Shown here one piece after another: positions 24,333-36,100 of a DNA stretch of 64,000 bases; position 1 is the stretch's first letter; every line of letters begins with the position of its first letter. The DNA comes from Kitagawia praeruptora (lineage: Eukaryota; Streptophyta; Magnoliopsida; Apiales; Apiaceae): contig CM075347.1 of assembly GCA_037693485.1 (NCBI GenBank), positions 63,708,501 to 63,772,500 on the forward strand. Direction: 5' to 3'. A program made the translations under genes and the position numbers. A model generated the notes under the pieces. It did no database searches, was not told the origin of the DNA, and was given only the letters and a program-made list of their open reading frames with translations.

Positions 24333-24344
24333 GCTCTGATACCA
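24333..24344 (-). promoter_or_regulatory. primer binding site (tRNA-iMet), unit B
   Basis: TGGTATCAGAGC on the minus strand, four bases from the inner end of LTR B. Confidence 0.9.
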
Positions 24345-24348
24345 TTTC

Positions 24349-27300
24349 TGTAACGCCCCAAATCCGGGGTCAGGGATTTGGTCGTCACGCGGAAACCCTT
24401 AACATCAAATTACCTGTTTAACAACATTAAAGCATCTGTAATCATTAAAACTGAAATATAACTCTGCGACCCCAACCACCAAGCATCTTTTAGGTCATAG
24501 GGCTAGAAACAAGAACTAAAATCTTTACATCTTTATTACATCCATTCTATTACATCGCACTATGTCTTACAAATCTTATACTACTAGTATAGCTTCGTTG
24601 GGAAGTACACCAGCAACTAGTACTACTCAATACAAGGTAATATATATTACACATCAATACACTTATATATTACTTACTCCAACTATCTATGTTCTGGATC
24701 ATATCATCTTCACAAGGGCGTACTGCCTGCTTCTTCTGATCCATGTAGATAAGCCTCAATCATCTACCTTCCTCTGAAAGGTTAATATTTAAAACAAGCA
24801 AGTATGAGCGAAAGAATTGCCCAGCAAGTATTAATAGAGCACAACAATATATATCAATATACGCATGGAGTTTTCAAAATATAACGATACTTAATATCAA
24901 TTTCAAAATATTTACAACAATGAAATCTCAGTAGGGGATATATGACATTTCGAGTAACATCAGATAAATAAAGTAAGTTCATGTCAACAGTAGTAATCCT
25001 CATACCTTATCCACATACCATACCTCATAGTATTGATAACCTCTTAGGGAGTTTTTCAAAATATGCAGTTCAATATGCTGCTAAGATAGTTATTACCACC
25101 CTTCATAAACCAAACCATTATAAAGTTCCCTTTATAATACTCCTCAATTTGTAAGTATATACACATGAGTATATCATTATCATCAAAACACCTTACAGTT
25201 CAAGATTCTGTACAGGATATAAGTTCGTTACCACTTGATAAGTTAAACTCAGAAATAACTGATAGGAAGAGAGTCAAAGCTCTTGAAGCAAAACATTTGG
25301 GATTTAACATCAATAACCGATGAACCATCTTTCATCTTTTGAATAATTGCAAAAGTGCACAAGCACGTGCCATTATTGTTAGAATAATCTTGCAGTTCTA
25401 GATACTGCATGAATTCATCATCTTTCAAAATTGAAAACAACACTATCGGCTACTTGGCACTTAGGCCTAAGAAGCAGTGTTTGAGTATTTTTCCAAAGTA
25501 AAGGATGGGACTTAAAGAAAACATAAAAACCTGACAAGGATTGACGATGATCAGTCGCCACATCCAAGTCCAATAATCCGCGGGTCTTCTCTACCGGTAG
25601 AAGGATAGAAACTAGATCCGTAACTATCCTCGGGTGAAAACTACATCCGTAATCACCCTCGATGAAAACTACATCCGTAATCATCCTTCGGCAACACCTG
25701 GGCCGGAATAATAATTGATGGACCGCCTGGCTCACGACCGCTTACACATCCCGGGAATCGTTCGTCAACGGTTCCCACACCTGCCAGAGTCCCTTTTTCT
25801 TTTTCCTTTAAAAACTTGATTTTTAATTGAAAACAGAGTAGTTGTGGTTCGACATCAGTCAACCGATAATTATTGAAAAACGAGCAAGAGAGTAAAACCT
25901 GACCGGGGGTTTTCGAAAATGTTTTGAGTTCAAAAGAGTTCAAGTATGGATATACACTTGTACCGATATCAATCTCGACACAGGGTTTGTGATCACACAT
26001 AGAAAATGGTACGCATAAAGCTTGTAACCACAACAGGGTAATTCCATATATATATAAGTTCTTGAAAAGTAACTTACCTAGATAGATTCAAAATATAATA
26101 TTTTAAATGACTATGAAAGTCCTTAGACAACCTTTAAATAGTGTTTATAACCTTCGAAACACTTAGAGTTTTTAATAAATATTTGACTACTATGTAACAA
26201 ATAATAAATATTCAATAATCTCTTTTTAAAAGAATACTCAAATTAATATTCATTTATTAAGTAATATTCAAATAATACTCACTATTAATACTGGAATATT
26301 TAATAACCTCAAAACACCCAAATACAACTCTTGGAATGTTTCTAGTCAAAATCAAGACACAATCTCTCCAGCAGTCTCCAAACTTTAGCCACTTTATCAA
26401 ATAACTACTACTGACTCTCGGTCAATAAGAAATAATTAATAAGCATGAAATCCTTCTTCTCTTTCCCTTTTTTTTTTGTTTCTTAATGAATATTATAATT
26501 AATATTCATCGAATTAAATAAGCATTCAAATAGCATATATTGATATCAATCTAGCTGTTTTAAGCTGAAAGTAACCAATTATAACCATTGGAATATCTTT
26601 AATCCGTATTGAAAATAAACTATCTCCGATAAATAATATACTAGATAGAATCACTCCATTAAATTGTTTTATTATTTCTCCGGGACAAAGTGATCTTAAG
26701 AAAGCGTTTTAAAAATAATATTCATCTAATTAAATAAATTTAATTAGGCGAATGAGGTTTATTTAATTAGTAAATGCTTTCAGGAGCATCTATTAATTAA
26801 ATGAACACTGGTTTATTGGTGATGTTGCCTTTAGGTTAATTATTGCGAAATTCTTTTTAAAAGCTTTGCCCGGGTTTTCGAAAACATACAATACAAAATA
26901 GCCCCGACACGCGGGCTAAGCTCGATAACTCAATAGACACTCTACCCTCGGAGCCTTCACCACGTAGTTCCATATATACGTATATGTATCTATATATACC
27001 TCATAACATATAGTCCACTTCCATAGTACGAAAAGTTTATAGATATATATATATATACCGTATAAATCAAGATATAGAGCCATAAAAATATCACTGCCCA
27101 TCAACAGTATTATAAGCCATGGGGTTTTGGTTATTGCACGAGCAGGATTTAATATTGTTGGCAAAGCAAGGAATACAATGATTTGGGAGAAGAAGTACAA
27201 GGTTGGAAAAACTCGCGATTATGGATTGAAAACTTATTTAACACACTTCATATGTTTAAAATAAATATACTCTGAACAATAGAGTATGCATAGTAAACTT

Positions 27301-28860
27301 GCCTCTGGTCCTTAGCAGAAAATAGAAACCGCGAATAAACCTTTCGCACTTCGTCCAAGCAATTCCCTGGAGGTAGCTTACCTTTCTTTATACGGCGCCT
27401 CGATCTTCCCTTTTTGATGCACGTCATTCCAACTCGATTATGCCCTAATGGTACTGAAATAGTTATGAGTACGTGTCAGTCATACCTCGTATATCGAGCA
27501 GACACAACTCGGGATTATCACTAAATAACATAAAGTCAAACTATAGGTGTCCTCCCTATAGTTGACTATTCTAATACCACTTATTGCACATAACATACTA
27601 TAGTAAAGAAAAGAAATGGAAAAGTCCCCTCTTTAAAGTGGACAATTCCTGGTGCTAAACACCTCAAACCATACCACTTAATCAACTTAGTATATAGATA
27701 GTCCTCAAACATAATTAATCCTCGAGACACATAAATCCTCGAGACAACAATTACCCTCGAATTAATTCACTTAACACATATCCACATAAACAGTTAACAC
27801 CCAAATCATACCTTTAAACCCTTGAAATCAAATAAGTTAAATAAATTAAAATGCAGGGGATTTTTAGAAAATTTCGGCATGTAGTATTCGTTTATCGGAC
27901 TATGGGCACAGCCCCTCCATGCCAATCAAAACAATTCAACCCTGTTTTAAATAAAAATAAAGCTGCCTCAACTTGCAGCAAAGTAAACAAGTAAGAAAAG
28001 TACCCGCCCAGACATGCGACTAGCACATAAGGAAAAGTACCCGCCCAGACATGCGGCAACTAGCACATAAGGAAAAGTACCCGCCCAGACATGCGGCACC
28101 TCAACATTTAAGGAAAGTAAACTAAGTTTATCCACATTTAAGCCAACACCACGTAGTTGGCACTTATACTATCAACATATACTATAACTTGATTCATACC
28201 ATCTAGCACATAGACATTTACAAGTTATCCAACTCTTATGACTACATTATATGGCGATAACAATTAGCACTTAGCACTTAGCAATTAACAATTTCAATTG
28301 GAAACTAACAATTAGCAATTAGCACTTAACAATTACTTGACAACTAACCCAATATATTATCCGACAATTAATAATTACTCACTAACAATTAACAATTAGC
28401 AATTTAACAATTAACAATCACTAACCCGAACCTTTAATCGGACTCACAATTAAACTCAACAATTATAATTACAAACATACCTTCCGAATTAAATATCGGA
28501 AATTCAACCAATAATCATAATCTTACAATTTTAGTCTAATTATACCCATTACCACATTAAGCTTTCCATTTAAACTAATTAAACCACCATAATTAACCTC
28601 GCAATTTAAACTAACTAATTACCACCATAATTAACCTCGCAATTTAAACTAACTAATTACCACAATAATCTCACAATTAAATCTAATTTAATTACCACAA
28701 TAATCTCACAATTTAAAACTAATTAAATTACAACCATTAATTTATATCAAAATTTACAACTAATGCAATACGAAAATTAAATAAATAAAATGCGAAATTA
28801 TACCATTCCAATTTCGAATCGAATCTCCCGAAAAGCAAACCATCGGCAATTCAATCTCCC

Positions 28861-28894
<34 letters not shown>

Positions 28895-29869
28895 CCGAGC
28901 ACAGCCTTACCACCACTGCACAGCCTCCGCTCACAGCCACCACTGCTGCTCCGCCTTCTCCCACTGCTGCGCCGCCACCGAGCTCGTCGGAGCCGCCGAG
29001 CCTCCCTCCCCGCGTGACCAGGTTCCCCAGCAGAACACATCACGCACATACTCTCATCTCCCTTCTTCTCTCATTTTCCTCTTTCAATTTCTCTTTTCTC
29101 CCCTCTCCCCGATCTGTTTCTCCCTCGATATTCTTCTCTCCGTGGCTGCGTGTTTGTGCGTAGCTGTATGTATGTATTTGTGCGTGTATCTATGTGTGCC
29201 GTGTGTGTTTTTGTGTGTTAACCCTAATGGGCTCAAGCCCAATAACAATTAAAACAATACAATTAATCACTACATACTCTAAATAATATTTAGAGTTAAA
29301 AACTCTAATTTGTAAAAATAAAATTTCTAGCATAATTAAATACTAGAATATTTTTAAAGACTTTTGGAGAAAGAATTGGAATTAAATCTCAATTTTCTAA
29401 ATTGATATGCATTTTACAAATATTAATAATTTATAAAAACAAATCATAAAAATAATAATTGTGATTCATAATTCACAATTTGCAGGGCTTTATAAAAATA
29501 CTACAAACACTATTGATTTAGTAAAATCTCAAATTCTTGATTTTATATATTAATCAAGTAATTTCTATAAATCCTCAAATAATTAAAATAAACATTTTCT
29601 AAGGATTTTAAAATCTCTAAATTATTCAATAATTTAAAATAAAATCTTTACTGAATAATTTCACATTCCAAAATTAAATCTTTATCCAAATAATTTATTG
29701 ACTCGAGATATCTACTTGGTCCATAAAATTTTAAATAGGAGCACCCGTCTCCACTTAACCGAAAATAATTGAATAATAAAATAAAAAAAATTCCTCCTTA
29801 TTTTAGGAAAACATTATTATTATTGAAATAATAATAAAAATCATTTCTTGAAAAATCCGGGTTATTACA
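24349..29869 (-). repeat. LTR B, 5521 bp
   Basis: Same ends and internal landmarks as LTR A, with about 17 base substitutions that I can see (for example 25612, 26444, 26828, 26957, 28342, 28792) plus small indels. It is the 5' LTR of the unit. Its outer end at 29869 is fused to the C-terminal part of Sirevirus #2 ORF3; the first outside bases are TAGGC. No matching TAGGC was found at a left LTR border. Confidence 0.88.
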
Positions 29870-30205
29870 TAGGCTCCCCCTCACTTGCAGCTTCACCTTG
29901 TTTCTCCTTCTCTACCAGGTTTGCTTTATTCTAATCTACCACTTTCTCTCCCTCACCCTCATTCACCACTTTCTCTCCCTCATCCTCATTCTGATCTACC
30001 ACTTTCTCCCCCTTAGTTGAGTTGGCAACACTGAGGATGGCAGAGAACGAGTGAAGAGTTTGTTGAATATTAGTAAAACCAGTAGCTACCATAGTGGACA
30101 GAGCATCAAGTTTAGCTTCCATGGATGCACATCTGCCTTCAAGGGATTTCAACCTTGATTCAGCTTGTTTAGAAGGACCACCAGTTCTCAGCCTTTATGG
30201 ATATA
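29870..30205 (-). pseudogene. Sirevirus #2 ORF3, C-terminal coiled-coil fragment
   Basis: The minus-strand frame from about 30180 to 29931 reads RLKSLEGRCASMEAKLDALS, then a heptad-like segment and repeats of GEKVV(D/N)E(G/D)E. The equivalent coiled coil in Sirevirus #1 ORF3 is around 40500-40700. The frame joins, across the TSD, the part at 42838. It ends at the border with LTR B (29869), so the true C-terminus is lost. A TAG at 29931-29933 ends the ORF, and a purine-rich GTGAGGGGGAGCC lies just after it. Confidence 0.7.
30201..30205. repeat. target-site duplication of Sirevirus #1, left copy
   Basis: ATATA directly before the 5' LTR. The same five bases follow the 3' LTR at 42833-42837. 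Confidence 0.9.
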
Positions 30206-30804
30206 TGTTAGATATAATTGATGTGATTTAATGTCAGTGTTTAAGTGTTTCAGGTAAAGAGAGTTTAACTTGTTATTGAAAGCAGTGTTTGAGTATACGC
30301 TGATTGCTGGAAGCGCAAACGCTGACAGAGGAAAGCGTAAACACTGATAGCTGAATGCATGGAAGCGCAAACGCTGTTAGCGTAGAGAGAACAGAGTTTG
30401 CTAAAGTCTGTTTACTGGGAGTGTCTACAAGTCAACAGAGTTTGAAGATTAATTTAATATTAATATGGAAGCGATATCTTTGAAGATTGGATAGCTGTCA
30501 AAGAGATTGAGTTGACTTAGAAGACGTGTAGCAATCGTAATTGATATCAATTGTATAGCTTAATTTTAGGAAAATCAATTTACGATTGTACGTAGCTGTA
30601 TATCTTATAAATACAGTTAGGTTAACCCTAGAAGGGTATCCATCGTGAACGAATATCATTCTTGTAACCTAAGCAGCTCTCTGTGATACTTTACATCACT
30701 GAGAGAGGAATTATTAATTCCAAACAGTTTTAAAGAGTTAAAACGTGTGTTCTTATTACTTATTCATACAGTAATTGATTATATATTGTGTATTCGACCT
30801 AACA
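30206..30804 (+). repeat. 5' LTR of Sirevirus #1 (599 bp)
   Basis: It starts TGTTAGATATAATT and ends GACCTAACA. A TATAAATA box at 30606-30613 marks the core promoter; transcription would start near 30640. It contains several AAAC(A/G)CTG motifs (30317, 30339, 30369), some within longer AGCGCAAACGCTG repeats. The only difference from the 3' LTR is GATTTAATG against GATATAATG, near 30229. Confidence 0.95.
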
Positions 30805-30806
30805 AG

Positions 30807-30818
30807 TGGTATCAGAGC
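30807..30818 (+). promoter_or_regulatory. primer binding site, tRNA-iMet
   Basis: TGGTATCAGAGC two bases after the LTR. Gag starts 49 bases further on, so the leader is very short. Confidence 0.95.
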
Positions 30819-30867
30819 CAAATCTGTTACTTTATTACAGTTAAAGATCCAAACACAATAGTAATCA

Positions 30868-33105
30868 ATGGCAGAGATACCTCCACCATCTGAGAAAGCC
30901 CCTACTACTGTTAGCAGGTATGAAACAATTAGGGTTCCTATCCTGAGGCCGTTAGAGTATGCAATTTGGAAGGTGAAGATGACCATGTTTCTGGAGGCTA
31001 CAGATCCAGAATATCTGGACAGAATTTATGAAGGTCCTCACAAACCTACAAAGTTATCTGCTGCTGCTGCTGGTGAGGAACCAAAAGTAATTCCAAAAGA
31101 GAAGAAAGATCTATCTGCTGAGGATCTTTCATCTATTGCAAAGGATGCAAAGGTAAGGCATTTACTTCACAGTGCATTAGACAATGTTATGTCTAATAAA
31201 GTGATAAACTGCACAACTGCAAAGGAGATATGGGATGCACTTGAGGTTAGATGTCAGGGAACTCCTGCAATTAAGAAGAACAGAAGGAACATACTCACAC
31301 AGGAGTATGAGCATTTTGAAGCAAAATCTGATGAAACCATGACAGAAACATTTGACAGATTCTGTAAACTGCTCAATGATTTGTCATTGGTGAACAAAGA
31401 GTATGATTTGGAAGATTCAAATCTCAAGTTTCTTCTCTCTCTACCTGAAAAGTGGGATGTGAAAACGACCACTATTAGAGATAATTATGAACTTGGTGAA
31501 ACAGAGATTGATGAAATTTATGGTCTGCTCAAAACTCATGAATTGGAATTGGAGCAGAGAAACAAAAGATCCAGTAGAAAGTCAAAGTCTGTTGCTCTCA
31601 AGGTTGAGGAGAAATCATCAAAGAAGGAGGCATCAAGGAGAAAGGCAAAAGGAAAAGCCTTAGTCATCCATTCAGATAATGAGTCATCAAACACTGATGT
31701 TGACTCAAATACAGATGATTCATCTGATTCTGAAGATGATGAAGATATGATGCAAATGGCTGCATTGATGGTAAAGACCTTCAAGAAGATGGGATACAAG
31801 AACTTCAAGAAGGGAAAGAGATTCTCCAAGGACTACTCAAAGTTTGATAAGAAGAATTTCAAGAAATCTGAAGGAAAGGACTTCAAATCTGGAAAGAAAG
31901 ACAAGTCTGAAATTCAATGCTACAAGTGTAAGGAGATGGGTCACTATGCTCCTGAGTGCAAAAAGGGTAAAACTGAAAAAGCACTCTACACCAAAGGCAG
32001 AGATTGGGCAGACACTTCAGATTCAGATGAGGAAGTCAACTATGCTCTCATGGCTACTACTCAGACTGAAAATGATGATCTTAAGGTACCTCCAACCACT
32101 TATGCCTATAACACTGATAATATAACTGAATTAAGAATTTATCTTAAAGCATTGCATATCAGTTATAGGGATCAGACATTAGAAAATGAGAGGATAAAGT
32201 CTGAGTGTTCTCAACTCAAAGAAAGAAATAAATTTGTTGAGGAACAGCTAGAAAACATGAATAAAATTCAAAAAGAGAGAGATGATGCAGTGTTTATTGA
32301 ACAGGAGTTGCTAGGTAAGTATAAGCAACTAGAATCAGAATTGGAGGATAGTAAACACATCATTAAAACCTGGACACACTCTGGTAAAGACACTCAAGAA
32401 GTGTTTCAGTCAGATACAGTAGGTCTAGGTTACTCTGTTGGAGATGAACTTAGATTTGAAAATAAGGTAAAAGTTAGACCATATTGTTCATCTGAGGGTA
32501 ATGTCATGGGAACAGGTGGACCTAAGACTGAAGCACAGAAAAAGGCTGTTAAAGAGTCATATGCTAAAACTTTTGTTAAAGAGGCTAACATTGGCTTAAT
32601 GACAGATAAACAACTCAAGCATAAGCTTAAGGAGATAAAATCTGTCAACAAACAGAGTATGCCTAAGAAAAACAGAAATGGAAAGGTAGGCATAACCTCA
32701 GGAATTAAGCCAATGCTTGCTTCATTAGCTCCCAGGAAAACATGCTTTAATTGTGGTAGCACTAGTCATCTTGCTAGTTTCTGCAGTAAGAATAAGAACA
32801 TTAATTCTTTACCCTCTAAAACTGCAGTAAAGAGTAATTATGTGAGAACTAGACCACAAACTTTGTGTAAACACTGTGGTAGTACATGGCATTCTATTTA
32901 CACTTGCAGAGATTATCATGCTATTTACTATAATTACTATGAACCCAAGCCAAATTTGAAATGGGTTAAAGTAAATTCTGCAAATGTAAACACTGAAAAA
33001 GTTAGCTTAAACTCTGTTAATATGAATTCCGCTGCAAAAGCTAACAGATTTAAGAAAGCCAAAGGATCCAAGCAAGTCTGGATCCTTAAAACTAATAATC
33101 AGTGA
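30868..33105 (+). CDS. gag: Sirevirus #1 Gag polyprotein
   Basis: 745 codons, starting at the first ATG after the primer site. It forms the cytoplasmic virus-like particle and binds the element RNA. The N-terminal capsid-type domain (UBN2/DUF4219 style) includes LEYAIWKVKMTMFLEA and TTAKEIWDALEVRCQG. An acidic Ser/Asp linker spans about residues 270-295. There are three CCHC zinc knuckles: CYKCKEMGHYAPEC (351-364), CFNCGSTSHLASFC (626-639) and CKHCGSTWHSIYTC (667-680). A coiled coil lies around 425-500, between knuckles 1 and 2. Large gags with extra knuckles are typical of Sireviruses. The ORF ends TGA (33103-33105), in a different frame from pol. Confidence 0.93.
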   Translation: MAEIPPPSEKAPTTVSRYETIRVPILRPLEYAIWKVKMTMFLEATDPEYLDRIYEGPHKPTKLSAAAAGEEPKVIPKEKKDLSAEDLSSIAKDAKVRHLLHSALDNVMSNKVINCTTAKEIWDALEVRCQGTPAIKKNRRNILTQEYEHFEAKSDETMTETFDRFCKLLNDLSLVNKEYDLEDSNLKFLLSLPEKWDVKTTTIRDNYELGETEIDEIYGLLKTHELELEQRNKRSSRKSKSVALKVEEKSSKKEASRRKAKGKALVIHSDNESSNTDVDSNTDDSSDSEDDEDMMQMAALMVKTFKKMGYKNFKKGKRFSKDYSKFDKKNFKKSEGKDFKSGKKDKSEIQCYKCKEMGHYAPECKKGKTEKALYTKGRDWADTSDSDEEVNYALMATTQTENDDLKVPPTTYAYNTDNITELRIYLKALHISYRDQTLENERIKSECSQLKERNKFVEEQLENMNKIQKERDDAVFIEQELLGKYKQLESELEDSKHIIKTWTHSGKDTQEVFQSDTVGLGYSVGDELRFENKVKVRPYCSSEGNVMGTGGPKTEAQKKAVKESYAKTFVKEANIGLMTDKQLKHKLKEIKSVNKQSMPKKNRNGKVGITSGIKPMLASLAPRKTCFNCGSTSHLASFCSKNKNINSLPSKTAVKSNYVRTRPQTLCKHCGSTWHSIYTCRDYHAIYYNYYEPKPNLKWVKVNSANVNTEKVSLNSVNMNSAAKANRFKKAKGSKQVWILKTNNQ

Positions 33106-33121
33106 TTGTTTGTGATTGCAG
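32971..33121 (+). other. candidate intron spanning the gag-pol boundary
   Basis: A GTAAAT donor at 32971 (after codon 701 of gag; an alternative GTAAAC at 32986), a CTAAT branch-point-like sequence at 33092-33096 and an acceptor TTGTTTGTGATTGCAG ending at 33121 define an AT-rich stretch of 151 (or 136) bases that contains the gag stop. Both donors lie on a codon boundary of the gag frame. The base after the acceptor (33122) is on a codon boundary of the pol frame, so removal would fuse Gag to protease in frame. This is inference; no transcript data are available. Confidence 0.45.
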
Positions 33122-36100
33122 GGCACCAGGGTCAGTACCCTAGTCGTGGACAGTGGATGTTCAGGACACATGACAGGAAATAAAGCCCTGCTATCAGAGT
33201 ATGAGGAGAAAGCTGGCCCAGAAGTTTCCTATGGAGATGGCAACATAGGACATACACTGGGATATGGCAACATTAATCTTGGAAATGTCATCATCACAAA
33301 TGTAGCTCTGGTTCCAGGACTCAAGCATGATTTGCTATCTGTGAGTCAAATCTGTGACAGAGGATATCATGTAGATTTTCAGCCTGAATATTGTCAAGTG
33401 ATCAGCAAATCTACAGGGAAAGTTGCTCTAGTTGGAAACAGACACAACAACATCTATGAAATCAAATTGTCAACAAACACTGATGGCAAAGCAGTGTGTC
33501 TGTCTACAAGGATGTCCAGTGAAGAGAGTTGGAATTGGCACAAGAAACTCTCTCATTTGAATCTGAACAATATCAATGAGCTCATAAAGAATGACCTTGC
33601 AAGAGGACTACCAAAGTCATTGTTGAATGTAGAAGGCCTGTGTGATTCTTGTCAAAAGGCCAAACAAAGAAAAACATCTTTCAAGAGCAAATCTGAGTCT
33701 TCAATTGTTGATCCTTATCATCTCCTACATGTTGATCTTTTTGGACCAGTAAATGTCATGTCACTTGGAAAGAAGAAATATGCTCTAGTCATTGTTGATG
33801 AATACACCAGATACACATGGGTGTATTTTCTAGCAAAGAAAGATGAAACCGCTTTAACACTGACAGAACATATATTACAACTGGACAAAGAGTCAGAGAA
33901 TCAAGTGAAGATAATCAGAAGTGACAATGGAACTGAATTCAGGAATTCATCTATGGAAGAATTTTGCAAGAGTAAAGGGATAAAACAAGAGTTTTCTGCA
34001 CCTGGTACTCCACAACAAAATGGTGTAGTGGAGAGAAAGAACAGAACTTTGATAGAAGCTGCCAGAACCATGCTAGATGAAGCAAAATTGCCAACATATT
34101 TCTGGGCAGAAGCAGTTCAAACTGCTTGTTTTACTCAAAATGCAACTCTGATCAACAAGCATGGTAAAACACCATATGAAATGGTGAAGAAGAAAAAGCC
34201 AAATCTAAAATATTTTCATATTTTTGGATGCAAGTGCTTTGTGTTGAAGACTCATCCTGAACAGTTGACCAAATTTGACCTAAAGGCAGATGAAGGAATT
34301 TTTGTTGGCTATCCACTGTCAACTAAAGCTTTCAGAGTTTTTAATCTGAGAACAAGAGTGATCATGGAGTCTATTCATGTGTCATTTGATGACAAGAAAA
34401 TAACTGGACTTGAAGATGTTACTGAGCATGATCAACTGCACTTTGAAAATGAAGACTTATTAAACTCTGATGATACAAATCTGACAAACACTGATGAGGT
34501 CAATTCTGAACCTCTACTGGTAAACACTGAAGAAACTATTCAGTCAGAAACAAGGGAAGAACCAGTTGAGGGGGAGCATGAAGAATCACATCAACGTGAT
34601 ACTTCAAACACTGATAGTGACTCAATTGATAACTCTGAATCAAACACTGTTGATTCAAACTCTGATCATTCAAATTCTGAGCAGTCACAATCAGGGGGAG
34701 CATCTGAAAATGAAGAAAGACACCAAGAAAATCAGGAGAGCATGGATCAAGGGGGAGGATCACATGATGACAGAAGCAATCTGCCTTCTGCAAGAAAATG
34801 GACAAAGTCACATACACCTGATTTGATTATTGGTGATCCAGATGCAAGAGTAAGGACAAGAAGTGCAACAACAAATGAATGTCTGTTTCATGCATTCTTG
34901 TCACAGAATGAGCCAAAGAAAGTGGAAGAAGCTCTGAAAGATGCTGACTGGATAACAGCAATGCAAGAAGAGCTAAATGAATTTGAGAGAAATGAGGTGT
35001 GGACCCTTGTACCAAGGCCAAAGAACAGATCTATTGTTGGTACTAAATGGGTTTTCAGAAATAAAACTGACAGTGATGGTGTGATCACAAGGAACAAGGC
35101 AAGACTGGTTGCTAAAGGCTATTCACAGCAGGAAGGAATAGATTATGATGAGACTTTTGCACCAGTTGCCAGGTTGGAGGCAATAAGGATGTTTCTTGCC
35201 TATGCTTCTCACAAGAAATTCAAGGTTTTTCAAATGGATGTGAAAAGTGCTTTTCTGAATGGAAAACTTGAAGAAGAAGTATTTGTTGAACAACCACCTG
35301 GTTTTGTAGATCCAAAATATCCAGATCATGTCTACAGGTTAGACAAGGCACTCTATGGACTTAAACAGGCACCTAGGGCATGGTATGAAACACTTGCTAA
35401 ATTTCTGCTAGAAAGCGGGTTTCACAGAGGTACTATTGACAAAACTCTGTTTTACTTTCAATCTGGTAATGACCTGCTCTTAGTACAGATATATGTAGAT
35501 GATATCATTTTTGGATCTACTAATGATAAACTCTGTAAGAAATTTGCCAAGCTCATGCAGTCAAGATATCAAATGAGTATGATGGGAGAGTTAAGCTACT
35601 TTCTAGGCTTACAGGTGAAGCAAACAGATGATGGAATTTTCATTAATCAAGCTAAATATACCAGAAATCTACTCAAGAAATTTGGCATGCTTGACTGTTC
35701 ATCTGCAACAACTCCTATGGCAACTGCAACAAAACTGGACAAAGATACAGGTTCATCAGTGGATATGACAAGCTACAGAGGGATGATTGGTTCTTTACTT
35801 TATTTAACAGCTAGTAGACCTGATATCATGTATGCCACCTGTCTGTGTGCAAGATTTCAGGCAGATCCAAGAGAACCACATTTAACAGCTGTGAAGAGGA
35901 TTTTCAAGTATCTCAAGGGAACTGCAACCTTAGGACTGTGGTACCCAAGAGAATCAGATTTTAAGCTACTTGGTTACTCTGATGCAGATTTTGCTGGATG
36001 TAAGATTGACAGAAAAAGTACAAGTGGAAGTTGTCAATTTCTTGGTGACAGACTAGTATCTTGGTACAGTAAGAAACAGAAGTCAATATCTACATCTACA

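Larger units (their letters stand above)
15683..29869 (-). mobile_element. LARD-like gypsy derivative: two 5.5-kb LTRs, 2.3-kb internal region, partial tandem
   Basis: Minus-strand order from the right: LTR B (29869-24349), primer site and leader (24348-23495), a further 1.4 kb of internal DNA ending in a polypurine tract (23494-22057), LTR A (22056-16537), then a second primer site and leader (16536-15683). Positions 15683-22056 and 23495-29869 are the same sequence at an offset of 7812. About 17 substitutions and a few small indels distinguish the LTRs, so insertion was recent. No gag or pol remains, and this layout fits a large retrotransposon derivative (LARD). Confidence 0.8.

Noticed and set aside
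31536..32762. Minus-strand and alternative-frame ORFs inside Sirevirus #1 gag
   Set aside because: Shadows of the gag frame; they have no motifs and are opposite to clear coding sequence.
33103..33121. Programmed ribosomal frameshift between gag and pol of Sirevirus #1
   Set aside because: The gag stop precedes a stop in the pol frame with no overlap, so a shift cannot enter pol directly.
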